A stretch of DNA of 64,000 nucleotides. Source: Thermoleophilia bacterium. Lineage in GTDB: Bacteria > Actinomycetota > Thermoleophilia > Solirubrobacterales > 70-9. Below are positions 1 to 9,582 of this stretch, piece by piece. Each line of letters begins with the position of its first letter. Positions within the stretch are counted from its first letter, which is position 1. The notes under the pieces are model-generated. The model did no database searches. It saw nothing but the letters and a program-made list of their open reading frames with translations, and was not told the origin of the DNA. The position numbers and the translations under genes are program-made. The stretch spans positions 124,001 to 188,000 of the forward strand of contig JAENWT010000004.1 in assembly GCA_016650125.1 (NCBI GenBank), in the 5' to 3' direction.

Positions 1-2118
<2,118 letters not shown>

Positions 2119-2210
2119 TTACTACCTTTCAGGAAATCTGTTGCGGCCACCATACGGCTCGGCTCAGCGACTTAAATTGCGAGCCGGGTGTTGCCGCGAA
2201 TCAAGCACCA

Positions 2211-2219
2211 ATTATACCA
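2211..2219 (-). promoter_or_regulatory. Extended -10 promoter of gyrB
   Basis: On the minus strand the sequence reads TGGTATAAT, a perfect -10 hexamer with the TGn extension. No good -35 is present at 16-18 nt, as expected for extended -10 promoters. The predicted transcription start is near 2204, leaving a leader of about 85 nt before the TTG of gyrB. It lies downstream of the putative terminator at 2253-2280, so gyrB probably has its own transcription unit. Confidence 0.6.
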
Positions 2220-2252
2220 GTCGCCGCCGGATCGACTCCCCTCCCTGAACTT

Positions 2253-2280
2253 AAAAAGTCCTGCAAACAGGCACTTTTTG
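2253..2280 (-). terminator. Intrinsic terminator after DUF721 gene
   Basis: Arms AAAAAGTCCTG (2253-2263) and CAGG plus ACTTTTT (2268-2279) pair around a CAAA loop with one bulged base. Read on the minus strand the hairpin ends in a T-run, as in a rho-independent terminator. It sits between the stop of the DUF721 gene and the gyrB promoter. It is nearly symmetric and could act on either strand. Confidence 0.55.
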
Positions 2281-2318
2281 TAGAGTTACGGAAACCACTG
2301 TGTGGTATCCGGGCCGGG

Positions 2319-2621
2319 TCAGGCCCGAAAACGCAGTTTTTCGGGGGTCTGGTCGCCCATGAGCGGACGCAATTTTTCCCGGAACTGGGGTCCCATCATC
2401 TCCAATTCGGCGGCCCAGACGGTGCTCTCGCACTCGATTGTCACGGTTCCGTCACGCTCTTTTGACACCTTCGTCACGGCCGCGATCCCCGGGCCGACCA
2501 CCGACGGCCAGATGCGCTGGAGTTCGGCCAGCGGCGTCATCGGCGCGACCGGGTCGAGGGCCCGGCCGAGGGTGGCACCGATCGGCTTCGGCCTCGTGCT
2601 GCGTCCTCGCTCGTCCCTCAC
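2319..2621 (-). CDS. DUF721 (DciA-like) protein
   Basis: Small 100-residue protein of the DUF721 family, whose characterised members (DciA) load or assist the replicative helicase DnaB. The family pattern is visible: an IWPSVVGPGIA stretch near residue 38, then a beta-strand segment TVTIECESTVWAAEL and a short Arg/Lys-rich end. It starts with GTG at 2621, overlapping the recF stop by four bases, which suggests translational coupling. Its place between recF and gyrB matches many actinobacteria. The helicase-loader role is known for the family and inferred here. Confidence 0.82.
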   Translation of the reverse strand: MRDERGRSTRPKPIGATLGRALDPVAPMTPLAELQRIWPSVVGPGIAAVTKVSKERDGTVTIECESTVWAAELEMMGPQFREKLRPLMGDQTPEKLRFRA

Positions 2622-3781
2622 GGCTCCTCCTGCTCTTCGGCGGGGGTGTCGGCGGCCGGCGAGTTACCGGGGTCCGCGTCGCCGCCCGGGCCGGGGTCGC
2701 CCGCGGCCACGATTTCCGAGAACTCGATCTTCCGCAGGTCGTCGCGCGCCGGAATCAGTTCGCTTTCGGCGGCGGTGATCACGCTCTGCCCGCCACCCTC
2801 GAGCAGCTGCGACACCAGGCGGTCGCGCCGCTCGCCGTCGAGCTCGGACATCACGTCGTCGAGCAGCATCAGCGGGGGCGGTGCGCCTCCGGCCAGCAAG
2901 GCGTTCCGCTCGGCGAAGAGCAGGGTCAGCAGGCCGAGGCGCTGTTGCCCCTGGGAACCAAACCGGCGAAGCTGGCGGCCGTTGAAGTCAAGCCGGATCT
3001 CGTCGTGGTGCGGGCCCCATGAGGTCCGGCCGAGGCGGATGTCGTTCTCGATCCGCTCCTCGAGGCCGGCGCGGATCGCGGCGGCGTCGGTTGAGGAGCC
3101 CGCCCGGTATTCGATCGAGCTCTCCCCCACCAGGCCGAGCTCACCGGCCAGGTCGGGGAAGAAGCCGGCCAGCTCGGTGACCGCCTCGGACCGGACCGCG
3201 CTGAGCGCCGCGCCTGATTCGGCCACCTGCTGGTCCCAGGCCGGCACCTGGTCGCGGCCCGCGGCTCCGGACTGGATCCGGTTGATCAAGGCGTTCCGCT
3301 GGGCCAGTGCACGGCCGAATTTCTTGCGCAGATCACCACGTGAAGGCCAGCGTGCGGCGATGTAGGAATCGAGGTGGGCGCGGCGTAAGGCCGGTGGTCC
3401 TTTGACCAGCTCCAGCCGGTCCGGGGAGAAAACCGTGACCATCGGCCGGAATCCGGCGGCGTCGGCACGTTCGATCGCGGCACCGTCCATCGCGAACCGC
3501 GAACCTTCGGCCCGACTCGTCGCCGACATGAACTCGTGCTCGATGCCACGGTCGTCGCTGACCGATATGCGGCAGCGCGCGTAGGTCGATCCGAACGGGA
3601 TCAGGTCCCGCTTGTCAGCTGTCCTGAAGGACCGGCCGGTCAACCCGAAGTAGATCGCCTCGACCAGGTTGGTCTTACCGGCGCCGTTCGGGCCGACGAT
3701 CGCGGTCAGGTGCGGGTCGAGGGTAAGTTCGGCTGTGTCCAGCGACCGCAGGCTGTCGGCCGCGACCGAAGCCACGCGCAT
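2618..3781 (-). CDS. recF: DNA replication and repair protein RecF
   Basis: SMC-like ATPase that helps load RecA at gapped DNA. The 387-residue protein has Walker A GPNGAGKT at residues 30-37, an ABC signature-like GSQGQQRLG near 270 and Walker B LMLLDDVMSELD near 303, in the usual order. The last 40 residues form an acidic, Pro/Gly-rich tail (DPGPGGDADPGN and onwards) not typical of RecF and probably disordered. The ATG lies five bases after the dnaN stop, so dnaN, recF and the DUF721 gene are likely co-transcribed. Confidence 0.96.
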   Translation of the reverse strand: MRVASVAADSLRSLDTAELTLDPHLTAIVGPNGAGKTNLVEAIYFGLTGRSFRTADKRDLIPFGSTYARCRISVSDDRGIEHEFMSATSRAEGSRFAMDGAAIERADAAGFRPMVTVFSPDRLELVKGPPALRRAHLDSYIAARWPSRGDLRKKFGRALAQRNALINRIQSGAAGRDQVPAWDQQVAESGAALSAVRSEAVTELAGFFPDLAGELGLVGESSIEYRAGSSTDAAAIRAGLEERIENDIRLGRTSWGPHHDEIRLDFNGRQLRRFGSQGQQRLGLLTLLFAERNALLAGGAPPPLMLLDDVMSELDGERRDRLVSQLLEGGGQSVITAAESELIPARDDLRKIEFSEIVAAGDPGPGGDADPGNSPAADTPAEEQEEP

Positions 3782-3786
3782 GGCGC

Positions 3787-4899
3787 CTACTCGTTCAGCC
3801 GGATCGGCATGACGAGGTAACGGTAGTCGTCACCGTCGACCGGTTGGAGCAGCCCGGGCCGCAGCGGGGAAATGAGCCGCAGCAACACTTCGTCGCCCTG
3901 GATCGCCTCGATCCCGTCACGGAAGAACTCGTGGTTGAAGCCGATGCTCAGCTCCTCCCCGTCGAAGTTCGCAGGCAGTTTCTCTTCGGCGTCGCCGAGG
4001 TCGGGTGTGTCGGCGGAGATCGTGATCTCTCCCGGTGACAGGGTCACCTTCAGCGGCCGGTTCTTCTGGGCCATCTGACTGACCCGCTTGACCGATTCGA
4101 GCAGTTCGGTCCGCGGCAGGCGCACGTCGTGCTCGTACGTCTCCGGGAAGAGCTGCTGGTACTTCGGGAACTGACCATCGACCGTTGTCGTCGACAGCAC
4201 CGCTCCGTCTACCACGAAGATGACCACGCGGTCGGTGACGGTGAGCTTGATCGATTCGGTCTCGCTCGAGGAGAGCAGCCGGGAGAGTTCCTTCAGGGCC
4301 TGGGCCGGGATGTTTTTGTCGAGATCGACTGCGACCGGTTCCTTCAGTTTGGTCTGCTTGACTGCCAGCCGGTACGAATCTGTGGCGACCATGGTCATCT
4401 CGTCGCCCGTTGCCAGCACCTGCACGCTGGTCAGGACCGGGCGCATGTCGTCACGTGAGGCCGCGCGGGCCACCAGGTCGATCGTCGACAGCAGCGAGTC
4501 ACGGCCGAGCGAGATCGTGTGCTCGCCGGCTTGGGGCAGCGGCGGGAAGTCGTCGCTGGCAAGAGTACGTATGTGGAAGTTGGAGCTGCCCGAGGTGATC
4601 GCCACGTCACGCTCGGCCTGGCGGTATTCGATTTCAGACTGGCCGGAACCGAGCAGGCGGGAGATATCGGAGAAGAGCCGGCCGGGGATCAGGACCTTGC
4701 CGTCACCTTCGATCGTTCCCTCGACATGGACCGGGACACGCAGACTGAGGTTGCCGTCGGTCGAGCTGAACGACAGGCGTCCCTCCTCACTCTCCATGAG
4801 GATTCCACCCAGGGCAGGGGTGCCACCGCCAGTGGCGACGGTCCTGGCAACCAGAGTGAGTTTTCCGGAAAGCTCCGAGTTCTTGATTGAGAACTTCAA
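3787..4899 (-). CDS. dnaN: DNA polymerase III sliding clamp (beta subunit)
   Basis: Ring-shaped processivity factor that tethers DNA polymerase III to the template. The 370-residue length and three repeated clamp domains fit DnaN. Recognisable segments include the N-terminal MKFSIKNSELSGKL, RPVLTSVQVLA near residue 153, and the C-terminal YRYLVMPIRL, which is the conserved end of the clamp. The start is TTG at 4899 with GAGG about ten bases upstream; no ATG is available nearby. It is separated from dnaA by 130 bp that contain DnaA-box-like sites. Confidence 0.97.
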   Translation of the reverse strand: MKFSIKNSELSGKLTLVARTVATGGGTPALGGILMESEEGRLSFSSTDGNLSLRVPVHVEGTIEGDGKVLIPGRLFSDISRLLGSGQSEIEYRQAERDVAITSGSSNFHIRTLASDDFPPLPQAGEHTISLGRDSLLSTIDLVARAASRDDMRPVLTSVQVLATGDEMTMVATDSYRLAVKQTKLKEPVAVDLDKNIPAQALKELSRLLSSSETESIKLTVTDRVVIFVVDGAVLSTTTVDGQFPKYQQLFPETYEHDVRLPRTELLESVKRVSQMAQKNRPLKVTLSPGEITISADTPDLGDAEEKLPANFDGEELSIGFNHEFFRDGIEAIQGDEVLLRLISPLRPGLLQPVDGDDYRYLVMPIRLNE

Positions 4900-4924
4900 A
4901 TCTTCTTACCTCTATTGATTAGGT

Positions 4925-5085
4925 AGGTCTGTGGAAGGTATGGGAAACCGTGGCAAACCGCATGGCGGTCGGGTTTGCGCTGTGGAGAGAGAGTTGGTAG
5001 CCCTTGATTGTCGCAACTGGTTCGGCGGCTCATCGAGTGTTGTCAGCCTGACTGTGGATAGTTGCGCGCAAGGTGTCCACAGCGG
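4925..5085. other. oriC: Candidate origin of replication (DnaA-box cluster)
   Basis: Four TGTGGA/TCCACA-type sites lie within 150 bp: TGTGGAAGG (4930), TGTGGAGAG (4981), TGTGGATAG (5053) and GTGTCCACA (5073). The last two differ from DnaA-box forms TTATCCACA and TTGTCCACA by one base. The first two lie in the dnaN-dnaA gap and the last two inside the 3' end of dnaA. An AT-rich stretch at 4895-4925 next to dnaN could unwind. Gene order supports an origin here. The dnaA-rpmH gap (6401-6541) shows no such boxes. Confidence 0.5.
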
Positions 5086-6400
5086 TGGTGATCTCGGGAT
5101 CGACCGAGAGGCGCGCTTCGATCACCTCAATTGAGTTGAGGACGGTTGAATGGTTGCGGCTGCCGTAGAGCTCACCGATCTGGGGCAGCGAGAGGTTGGT
5201 CATCTCCCTGGTGAGATAGATCGCGATGTGGCGGGCTGTAGACGTCCGCTGGTCGCGTTTACGGGAGACCAGGGTCTCGGTGTCGGTCAGGAAGTGGCGG
5301 GCGGTGATCTCGCGGATGCCTTCGGGAGTGACCGGCGCTGAATCGGTGACGCGGGAAGGGAAAACCCGAGCGATCAAGTCGGAGCTGAGCGGTGTGGAGT
5401 TGAGCGAGGCTTCGGCGATCGTGCGATTGAGAGCGCCGTGGAGCTGCCGGAGATTGGTCTCGATCCGGCGGGCGAGCATGGTCAGAGCTTCCTGGTCGGT
5501 GATCTCGAGGCCGGCTTCGGTCACGAGGTGACGCAGGACGGTGAGCCGGGTCGCGAGGTTCGGCGAGTCGAGCGGGACGGTCAGGCCCCATTCGAAGCGA
5601 TCGCTGAGGCGATCGGCCAGGGTTGAGATCTCGGCCGGGGTTCGATCAGCGGAAAGGACGATCTGGCTGCCGGATTCGTGGAGGGCGTTGAAGGTGTGGA
5701 AGAACTCTTCTTCAGTGGCCGGCTTGCCGGCGATGAACTGGATGTCGTCGATCAGGAGGACATCGATGTCGCGGTAGCGCCGTTTGAAGGAGTTGATGCC
5801 GTCGGCTTTGAGCGAGCCGACGAACTCGGCGGTGAAAGCCTCCGCGTTTGTATAGAGGACGCGCAGCTCGGGCACGTTCTGCTCCAGGTAGTTGGCGATC
5901 GCTCCCAGGAGGTGGGTCTTGCCAAGCCCGGGAGGGCCGTGGAGGAAGAGGGGGTTGTAAGCCTCCGACGGTGCCTCGGCGACGGCGAGGGCGGCGGCGT
6001 GAGCGAGGTGGTTGCCGGGGCCGATCACGAAACGGTCGAAGACGTGGGTCGGGTTGGGTCCGGGGGCCTGGTTTGAGGCCGGCCCGGGGCGGGTCTCGGC
6101 GGCGAGTGGCGCGAAGCTGATCGCGGTTACCTTGGGATCGGCGTCGGCGATGGCGGTCAGGATCATCGCCGAGTAACGGCGCTCGACCCAGGCGGTGACG
6201 GAGGCCGGAGCGTCGAGGTGGAGGGTGCTGCCACGGAGTCCGGTGGGATTGACCGGGGCCAGCCACATCCGGTAGGTGGGCTCCGGGAGACTGGCGGAAA
6301 GCTGGCGGCGGACCTCGGCCCAGATCAGTTCCATCGATCTGGTCTGATCGGCCGGAGACGGCTTGGTATCTGGGGTCTGGGACTTTGGTACGGCGTTCAT
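5030..6400 (-). CDS. dnaA: Chromosomal replication initiator DnaA
   Basis: AAA+ initiator that binds DnaA boxes and melts the origin. The 456-residue protein has the N-terminal DnaB-contact domain (ELIWAEVRRQL), a linker rich in Pro and Gly, and the AAA+ core with GPPGLGKTH near residue 154 and LLIDDIQFI near 215. It ends in the helix-turn-helix DNA-binding domain with the signature GSRNHSTVL near residue 416. The start is ATG at 6400. The 3' end carries two DnaA-box-like sequences. It diverges from rpmH across 141 bp. Confidence 0.98.
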   Translation of the reverse strand: MNAVPKSQTPDTKPSPADQTRSMELIWAEVRRQLSASLPEPTYRMWLAPVNPTGLRGSTLHLDAPASVTAWVERRYSAMILTAIADADPKVTAISFAPLAAETRPGPASNQAPGPNPTHVFDRFVIGPGNHLAHAAALAVAEAPSEAYNPLFLHGPPGLGKTHLLGAIANYLEQNVPELRVLYTNAEAFTAEFVGSLKADGINSFKRRYRDIDVLLIDDIQFIAGKPATEEEFFHTFNALHESGSQIVLSADRTPAEISTLADRLSDRFEWGLTVPLDSPNLATRLTVLRHLVTEAGLEITDQEALTMLARRIETNLRQLHGALNRTIAEASLNSTPLSSDLIARVFPSRVTDSAPVTPEGIREITARHFLTDTETLVSRKRDQRTSTARHIAIYLTREMTNLSLPQIGELYGSRNHSTVLNSIEVIEARLSVDPEITTAVDTLRATIHSQADNTR

Positions 6401-6498
6401 GTCCGGTTCGGATCAGGCTCGTGACAGTGAGCGCCGACCATACATCCGGACGTTCCCGGAGGGGGAGAGGCCCCCGCAAATCGCGGAGAAAAGATCTT

Positions 6499-6531
6499 GG
6501 GTCTTCCGGTTGCCGGAAAGACCCGTATACT
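6499..6531 (+). promoter_or_regulatory. rpmH promoter -10 overlapping a hairpin
   Basis: TATACT at 6526-6531 lies ten bases before the rpmH ATG, so the transcript would be leaderless or nearly so; no Shine-Dalgarno is present. Immediately upstream, GGGTCTTCCGG (6499-6509) and CCGGAAAGACCC (6513-6524) form a stem with one bulged A. The stem occupies the spacer region and may be a regulator site. Confidence 0.5.
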
Positions 6532-6541
6532 GCCCGATCCG

Positions 6542-6676
6542 ATGAAGCGTACTTACCAACCAAAGAAGCGCAAGCGGGCAAAGACCCACGGATTTCGCGT
6601 CCGGATGAGCACCAAGGGTGGCCGTGATGTCATCCGCCGCCGCCGGCGCAAGGGCCGCAAGCGTCTCGCCGTCTGA
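6542..6676 (+). CDS. rpmH: 50S ribosomal protein L34
   Basis: Very small, strongly basic ribosomal protein of 44 residues ([18 protein letters not shown] and onwards), with the conserved [15 protein letters not shown] core and an Arg/Lys-rich end. It is too short for many gene callers. The ATG is preceded by a -10 hexamer at only ten bases, which suggests a leaderless message. rnpA follows after two bases, the classical rpmH-rnpA pair. Confidence 0.97.
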   Translation: MKRTYQPKKRKRAKTHGFRVRMSTKGGRDVIRRRRRKGRKRLAV

Positions 6677-6678
6677 CC

Positions 6679-7062
6679 ATGTCGGGCTCCGGCGCTGGGT
6701 CCCCCAGACGCCGACGACTCTCCCGCAGCGGAGACTTCAAACGGGTTTACAAGGAAGGGTCGTCGAAAGCGACCCGTCACCTCGTGCTCTATAGCTTCGA
6801 GCGGGCTGAAGGCGGGCCCGAGGAGGTACGGCTCGGCATCTCGGTCTCGAAGAAGCTCGGAGACGCCGTGGCCAGGAACCGGGTCAAACGGGTGCTGAAG
6901 GAGGCTTTCTGGACGCGGGTAGACCGCGACACTGCGGAGCACGACTTCGTCCTGGTGGCCCGTCCCAGCGTGGGTGAGGTGATCGAGGAGCGCGGACTCG
7001 ACGGGGCACTCGAATGTGTCGACGAGATCCTCGAGCTGAGCCGGGGCAAGCGTTCCACGTGA
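6679..7062 (+). CDS. rnpA: Ribonuclease P protein component
   Basis: Protein subunit that helps the RNase P RNA mature tRNA 5' ends. The 127-residue sequence is basic and contains the family signature VARNRVKRVLKEAF near residues 64-77, preceded by GISVSKKLGD. The N-terminal segment before RLSRSGDFKRVY is a short Arg-rich extension. The ATG lies two bases after rpmH. The stop overlaps the yidD start within a parS-like palindrome. Confidence 0.96.
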   Translation: MSGSGAGSPRRRRLSRSGDFKRVYKEGSSKATRHLVLYSFERAEGGPEEVRLGISVSKKLGDAVARNRVKRVLKEAFWTRVDRDTAEHDFVLVARPSVGEVIEERGLDGALECVDEILELSRGKRST

Positions 7063-7065
7063 AAC
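7052..7065. promoter_or_regulatory. parS: parS centromere site
   Basis: GTTCCACGTGAAAC matches the 14-base core of the bacterial parS consensus (GTTTCACGTGAAAC) at 13 positions. It overlaps both the rnpA stop and the yidD GTG start, so its bases are constrained three ways. parA and parB lie 2.5 kb downstream. ParB binding is known for this motif; its use here is inferred. Confidence 0.75.
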
Positions 7066-7334
7066 GCCTCTGGCTCGCGCCGGTCTTTGCCTACCGCCGC
7101 TGGCTCTCCCCGTTGCTGCCCCGCCGGTGCAAGTACGAACCCAGTTGTTCGACCTATACGGTGCAGGCGGTAGAACGTTTCGGTGTCCTACGGGGTACAG
7201 TTCTCGCCTGCTGGCGCATCCTGCGCTGCAATCCTTTCAGCCACGGAGGCTTCGACCCCGTGCGGGAAACATTCACTTTGAAGGTCGGGCCAATGGATCC
7301 GGCTGATTACCACGGAGAGTCAGAACCGCGTTGA
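7059..7334 (+). CDS. yidD: Membrane protein insertion efficiency factor YidD
   Basis: Small 91-residue membrane-associated protein that assists YidC-dependent insertion. It shows the family pattern: KYEPSCSTYTVQAVERFG near residue 26 followed by CWRILRCNPFSHGGFDPV, with conserved cysteines. I chose GTG at 7059, overlapping the rnpA stop, rather than the upstream alternative at 7014, because family members begin close to RLWLAPVFAYRRWLSP. The stop overlaps the TTG of yidC. Confidence 0.93.
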   Translation: MKRLWLAPVFAYRRWLSPLLPRRCKYEPSCSTYTVQAVERFGVLRGTVLACWRILRCNPFSHGGFDPVRETFTLKVGPMDPADYHGESEPR

Positions 7335-8245
7335 TCCCAGCAGCACACATACTTCAGCCCCTGATTGACGCCGCCAACGCGGTCCTCTCGTTTTTCCACT
7401 TCGACATGGGTCTCGAGTGGGGCTTCGCGATCGTGCTGCTCACCATCTGCACCAGGGCGCTGCTCATCCCCCTGACCTACAAGCAGCTCAAGGGCATGCG
7501 CGCCCTACAGGCCTTCCAGCCTCAGATCAAGGCTCTCCAGGAGAAGTACAAGAACGATCGTCAGCGCCTCTCGCAGGAGATGATGAACTTCTACAAGGAG
7601 AACAAGATCAACCCGCTGGCCTCCTGCATCCCGCTGCTGGCCCAGCTACCGATCTTCATCACGCTCTTCTACACGCTTAAAGGCCCGATGCGCGAGGACA
7701 TGTGTGGCCAGAACGAAATGTCCTGCGGCGACGTTCCTTTCCACGCCGTTCAGAGTTCGGCCACACAGGCACAACTGGAGCCCAAGCTGAACGCACTGAA
7801 GCAAGCCGGGGATCTGACGGCAAACCAGGCCACGAACGTCTACAACCACTTCAGCGCCATCAAGCCCCTCACCGACGGCGTCTCGTCCTTCGGTGAAAAG
7901 TTCTTCTTCATCCCCGACCTCACGGCGAATGCGGTCGGCGCCGTTCTGATCACGCTGATGATCCTCTACGTCGGCACCCAGTTGATCTCGGGCATCATCA
8001 CCGCGACCACCGGTGACCGCAATCAGAAGATCCTGATGATGGTCCTGCCGTTCATCTTCATCCCGTTCATCATCTCCTTCCCGGCCGGCCTGGTGGTCTA
8101 CTGGATCACGACCAACGTCTGGACGATCGGCCAGCAGGCGGCGGTCAACAAGTTCATTCCGGCGCCCGTGGTCCCGACTCCGGAGATGGCCGCGGCCGCA
8201 AAACCGCCGCCCCAACCACCGAAGAAGAAGAAACGCCGGCGGTAG
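7331..8245 (+). CDS. yidC: Membrane protein insertase YidC/Oxa1
   Basis: Insertase that places proteins in the cytoplasmic membrane alone or with SecYEG. The 304-residue protein lacks the large periplasmic domain of Gram-negative YidC, as in Gram-positive forms. Visible are a first membrane segment (WGFAIVLLTICTRALLIPL) containing the functional Arg, the coiled cytoplasmic segment KALQEKYKNDRQRL, the NPLASCIPLLAQLPIFI helix, and two late helices. The tail is Pro- and Lys-rich (KPPPQPPKKKKRRR), fitting ribosome contact. It starts with TTG at 7331, overlapping yidD. Confidence 0.96.
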   Translation: MIPAAHILQPLIDAANAVLSFFHFDMGLEWGFAIVLLTICTRALLIPLTYKQLKGMRALQAFQPQIKALQEKYKNDRQRLSQEMMNFYKENKINPLASCIPLLAQLPIFITLFYTLKGPMREDMCGQNEMSCGDVPFHAVQSSATQAQLEPKLNALKQAGDLTANQATNVYNHFSAIKPLTDGVSSFGEKFFFIPDLTANAVGAVLITLMILYVGTQLISGIITATTGDRNQKILMMVLPFIFIPFIISFPAGLVVYWITTNVWTIGQQAAVNKFIPAPVVPTPEMAAAAKPPPQPPKKKKRRR

Positions 8246-8257
8246 CTGGAACCTCTT

Positions 8258-8752
8258 ATGGCTCCCGAAGCGCAAGACGCAGAAGACTGGCCGGACGATC
8301 CGGCTGAGCGGATCCGGCTGGTAGTTGAACGGGTTCTCGAGCAATTGGAACTCGAAGGCACGGTCGAGGTCACCGAGGACGATGAAGTCATCACTGCCTC
8401 GGTCGAAGGCGAAGACGACTTCGGTCTGCTGATCGGCCGGCGCGGCCAGACGATCGACGCCCTCCAGCTTCTCTGCTTCCAGGCTGCCTTTCAGGGGATC
8501 CGGGAACGCAAGCGGGTGGTGCTCGACGCCGCCGGTTACCGGGCCCGTCGTGAAGAAGTCATCTCCGAGCGAGCCGACCGCGCGGCCGAGAAGGCGATCA
8601 GCACCGGCGACGAGATCGAACTCGATCCGATGACTGCCCGTGAGCGCCGAATCGTCCACGAACACCTGAAGGAACGCACCGAAGTCGAGACTTTCAGCGC
8701 CGGGGATGAGCCCCAGCGCCGCGTCGTCGTCGCGCCCCTCGTCTCCGAGTGA
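8258..8752 (+). CDS. jag: KH/R3H RNA-binding protein Jag (KhpB)
   Basis: RNA-binding protein usually encoded after yidC and linked to cell-envelope regulation. The 164-residue protein has an acidic N-terminus, a KH-type segment with the loop IGRRGQT near residues 60-66 followed by LQLLCFQAAF, and a C-terminal R3H domain with ARERRIVHEHLKE near 129. The Jag-N domain of some homologues is absent. The ATG is at 8258; the stop overlaps the rsmG GTG by four bases. Confidence 0.92.
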   Translation: MAPEAQDAEDWPDDPAERIRLVVERVLEQLELEGTVEVTEDDEVITASVEGEDDFGLLIGRRGQTIDALQLLCFQAAFQGIRERKRVVLDAAGYRARREEVISERADRAAEKAISTGDEIELDPMTARERRIVHEHLKERTEVETFSAGDEPQRRVVVAPLVSE

Positions 8753-9456
8753 AGCCGGACGAGCGCCCCTGGCTGGCCGGGGACCTGCAGCGGCGGCTGG
8801 AACCGATGCTCGAGATGCTTGCCGCGGCCCCCGCTTCGCTCTCCTCGATCACCAATCCCGACGAAGCGCGCCGGGTCCACCTGTCCGACAGCCTCTCGGG
8901 GCTGGTGGTCGATGAGGTCAGCCGCGCGCAGCGGGTCACTGATATCGGCTCCGGTGCGGGCTTTCCCGGCATTCCGCTGGCGATGGCGAGGCCGGAAGCC
9001 GACTTCACCCTGCTCGATTCCGTCGGCAGGAAGGTCAGGTTCATGCACGAGGTCATCGAGCGGCTCGAACTCGAAAACGCGGTCGCCGTCAACCAGCGGT
9101 CCGAGGAGTGGGCGGCTTCAGACGGGGCGGGGGCTTCGGACCTGGTCACCGCCCGCGCCGTGGCGCCGCTCGAAACGCTGGCCGAACTGGCCTCGCCGCT
9201 ACTCGAGACCGGAGGTTCACTGATCGCCTGGAAAGGTGAACGCGAGCCCGAAAGCGAAGTAAAACTGGCCGGACTGGAGCCGAAACTGGCGATGGCTCTC
9301 GATCGTGTGGTCACGGTGAAGCCGTACAGCGGCAGCCGTGAGCGCCATATCTACGTGGTCAAAAAGACGGCCGAGACACCGCCGAACTTACCGCGCAGAC
9401 CGGGAATGGTCCGGAAAAGACCGCTCACCGCACCACCCCGCGGCGCCGGGAACTGA
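8749..9456 (+). CDS. rsmG: 16S rRNA (guanine527-N7)-methyltransferase
   Basis: SAM-dependent enzyme that methylates G527 of 16S rRNA. The 235-residue protein has the GidB fold: NPDEARRVHLSDSL near residue 36, the SAM-binding loop DIGSGAGFPGIPLA near 65, DSVGRKVRFM near 90 and TARAVAPLETL near 136. The start GTG overlaps jag. The last codons and the stop lie inside a hairpin repeat (9438-9525), so the native C-terminus may have been altered by that element. Confidence 0.95.
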   Translation: MKPDERPWLAGDLQRRLEPMLEMLAAAPASLSSITNPDEARRVHLSDSLSGLVVDEVSRAQRVTDIGSGAGFPGIPLAMARPEADFTLLDSVGRKVRFMHEVIERLELENAVAVNQRSEEWAASDGAGASDLVTARAVAPLETLAELASPLLETGGSLIAWKGEREPESEVKLAGLEPKLAMALDRVVTVKPYSGSRERHIYVVKKTAETPPNLPRRPGMVRKRPLTAPPRGAGN

Positions 9457-9525
9457 TTGTCGTCTCGAACGGGCTACCGGCCCGCCCTTCGTCGCCAATC
9501 AGCCCCCGGCATCCACGGGTTGGCA
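9438..9525. repeat. Structured hairpin repeat, copy A
   Basis: An 88-nt sequence that recurs at 32357-32442. Shared blocks include CCGCGGCGCC, CTCGAACGGGCTACC and GCATCCACGG. Outer arms CTGATTG (9453-9459) and CAATCAG (9496-9502) and inner arms CGGGC (9470-9474) and GCCCG (9480-9484) can pair. The other copy has TCGATTG/CAATCGA in the outer arms, so two positions change together and pairing is kept. It sits between rsmG and parA and supplies the rsmG stop codon. Confidence 0.75.
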
Positions 9526-9540
9526 CGCCAACGTCTAAGC

Positions 9541-9552
9541 TCCGACGTCGGA
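9541..9552. promoter_or_regulatory. Palindrome upstream of parA
   Basis: TCCGACGTCGGA is a perfect 12-bp palindrome 30 bases before the parA start. It could be an operator for autoregulation, but no regulator is known to bind this sequence and it may be chance in GC-rich DNA. Confidence 0.25.
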
Positions 9553-9582
9553 TGACTTGCAACTGGAAAGCGGCATAAGCAC

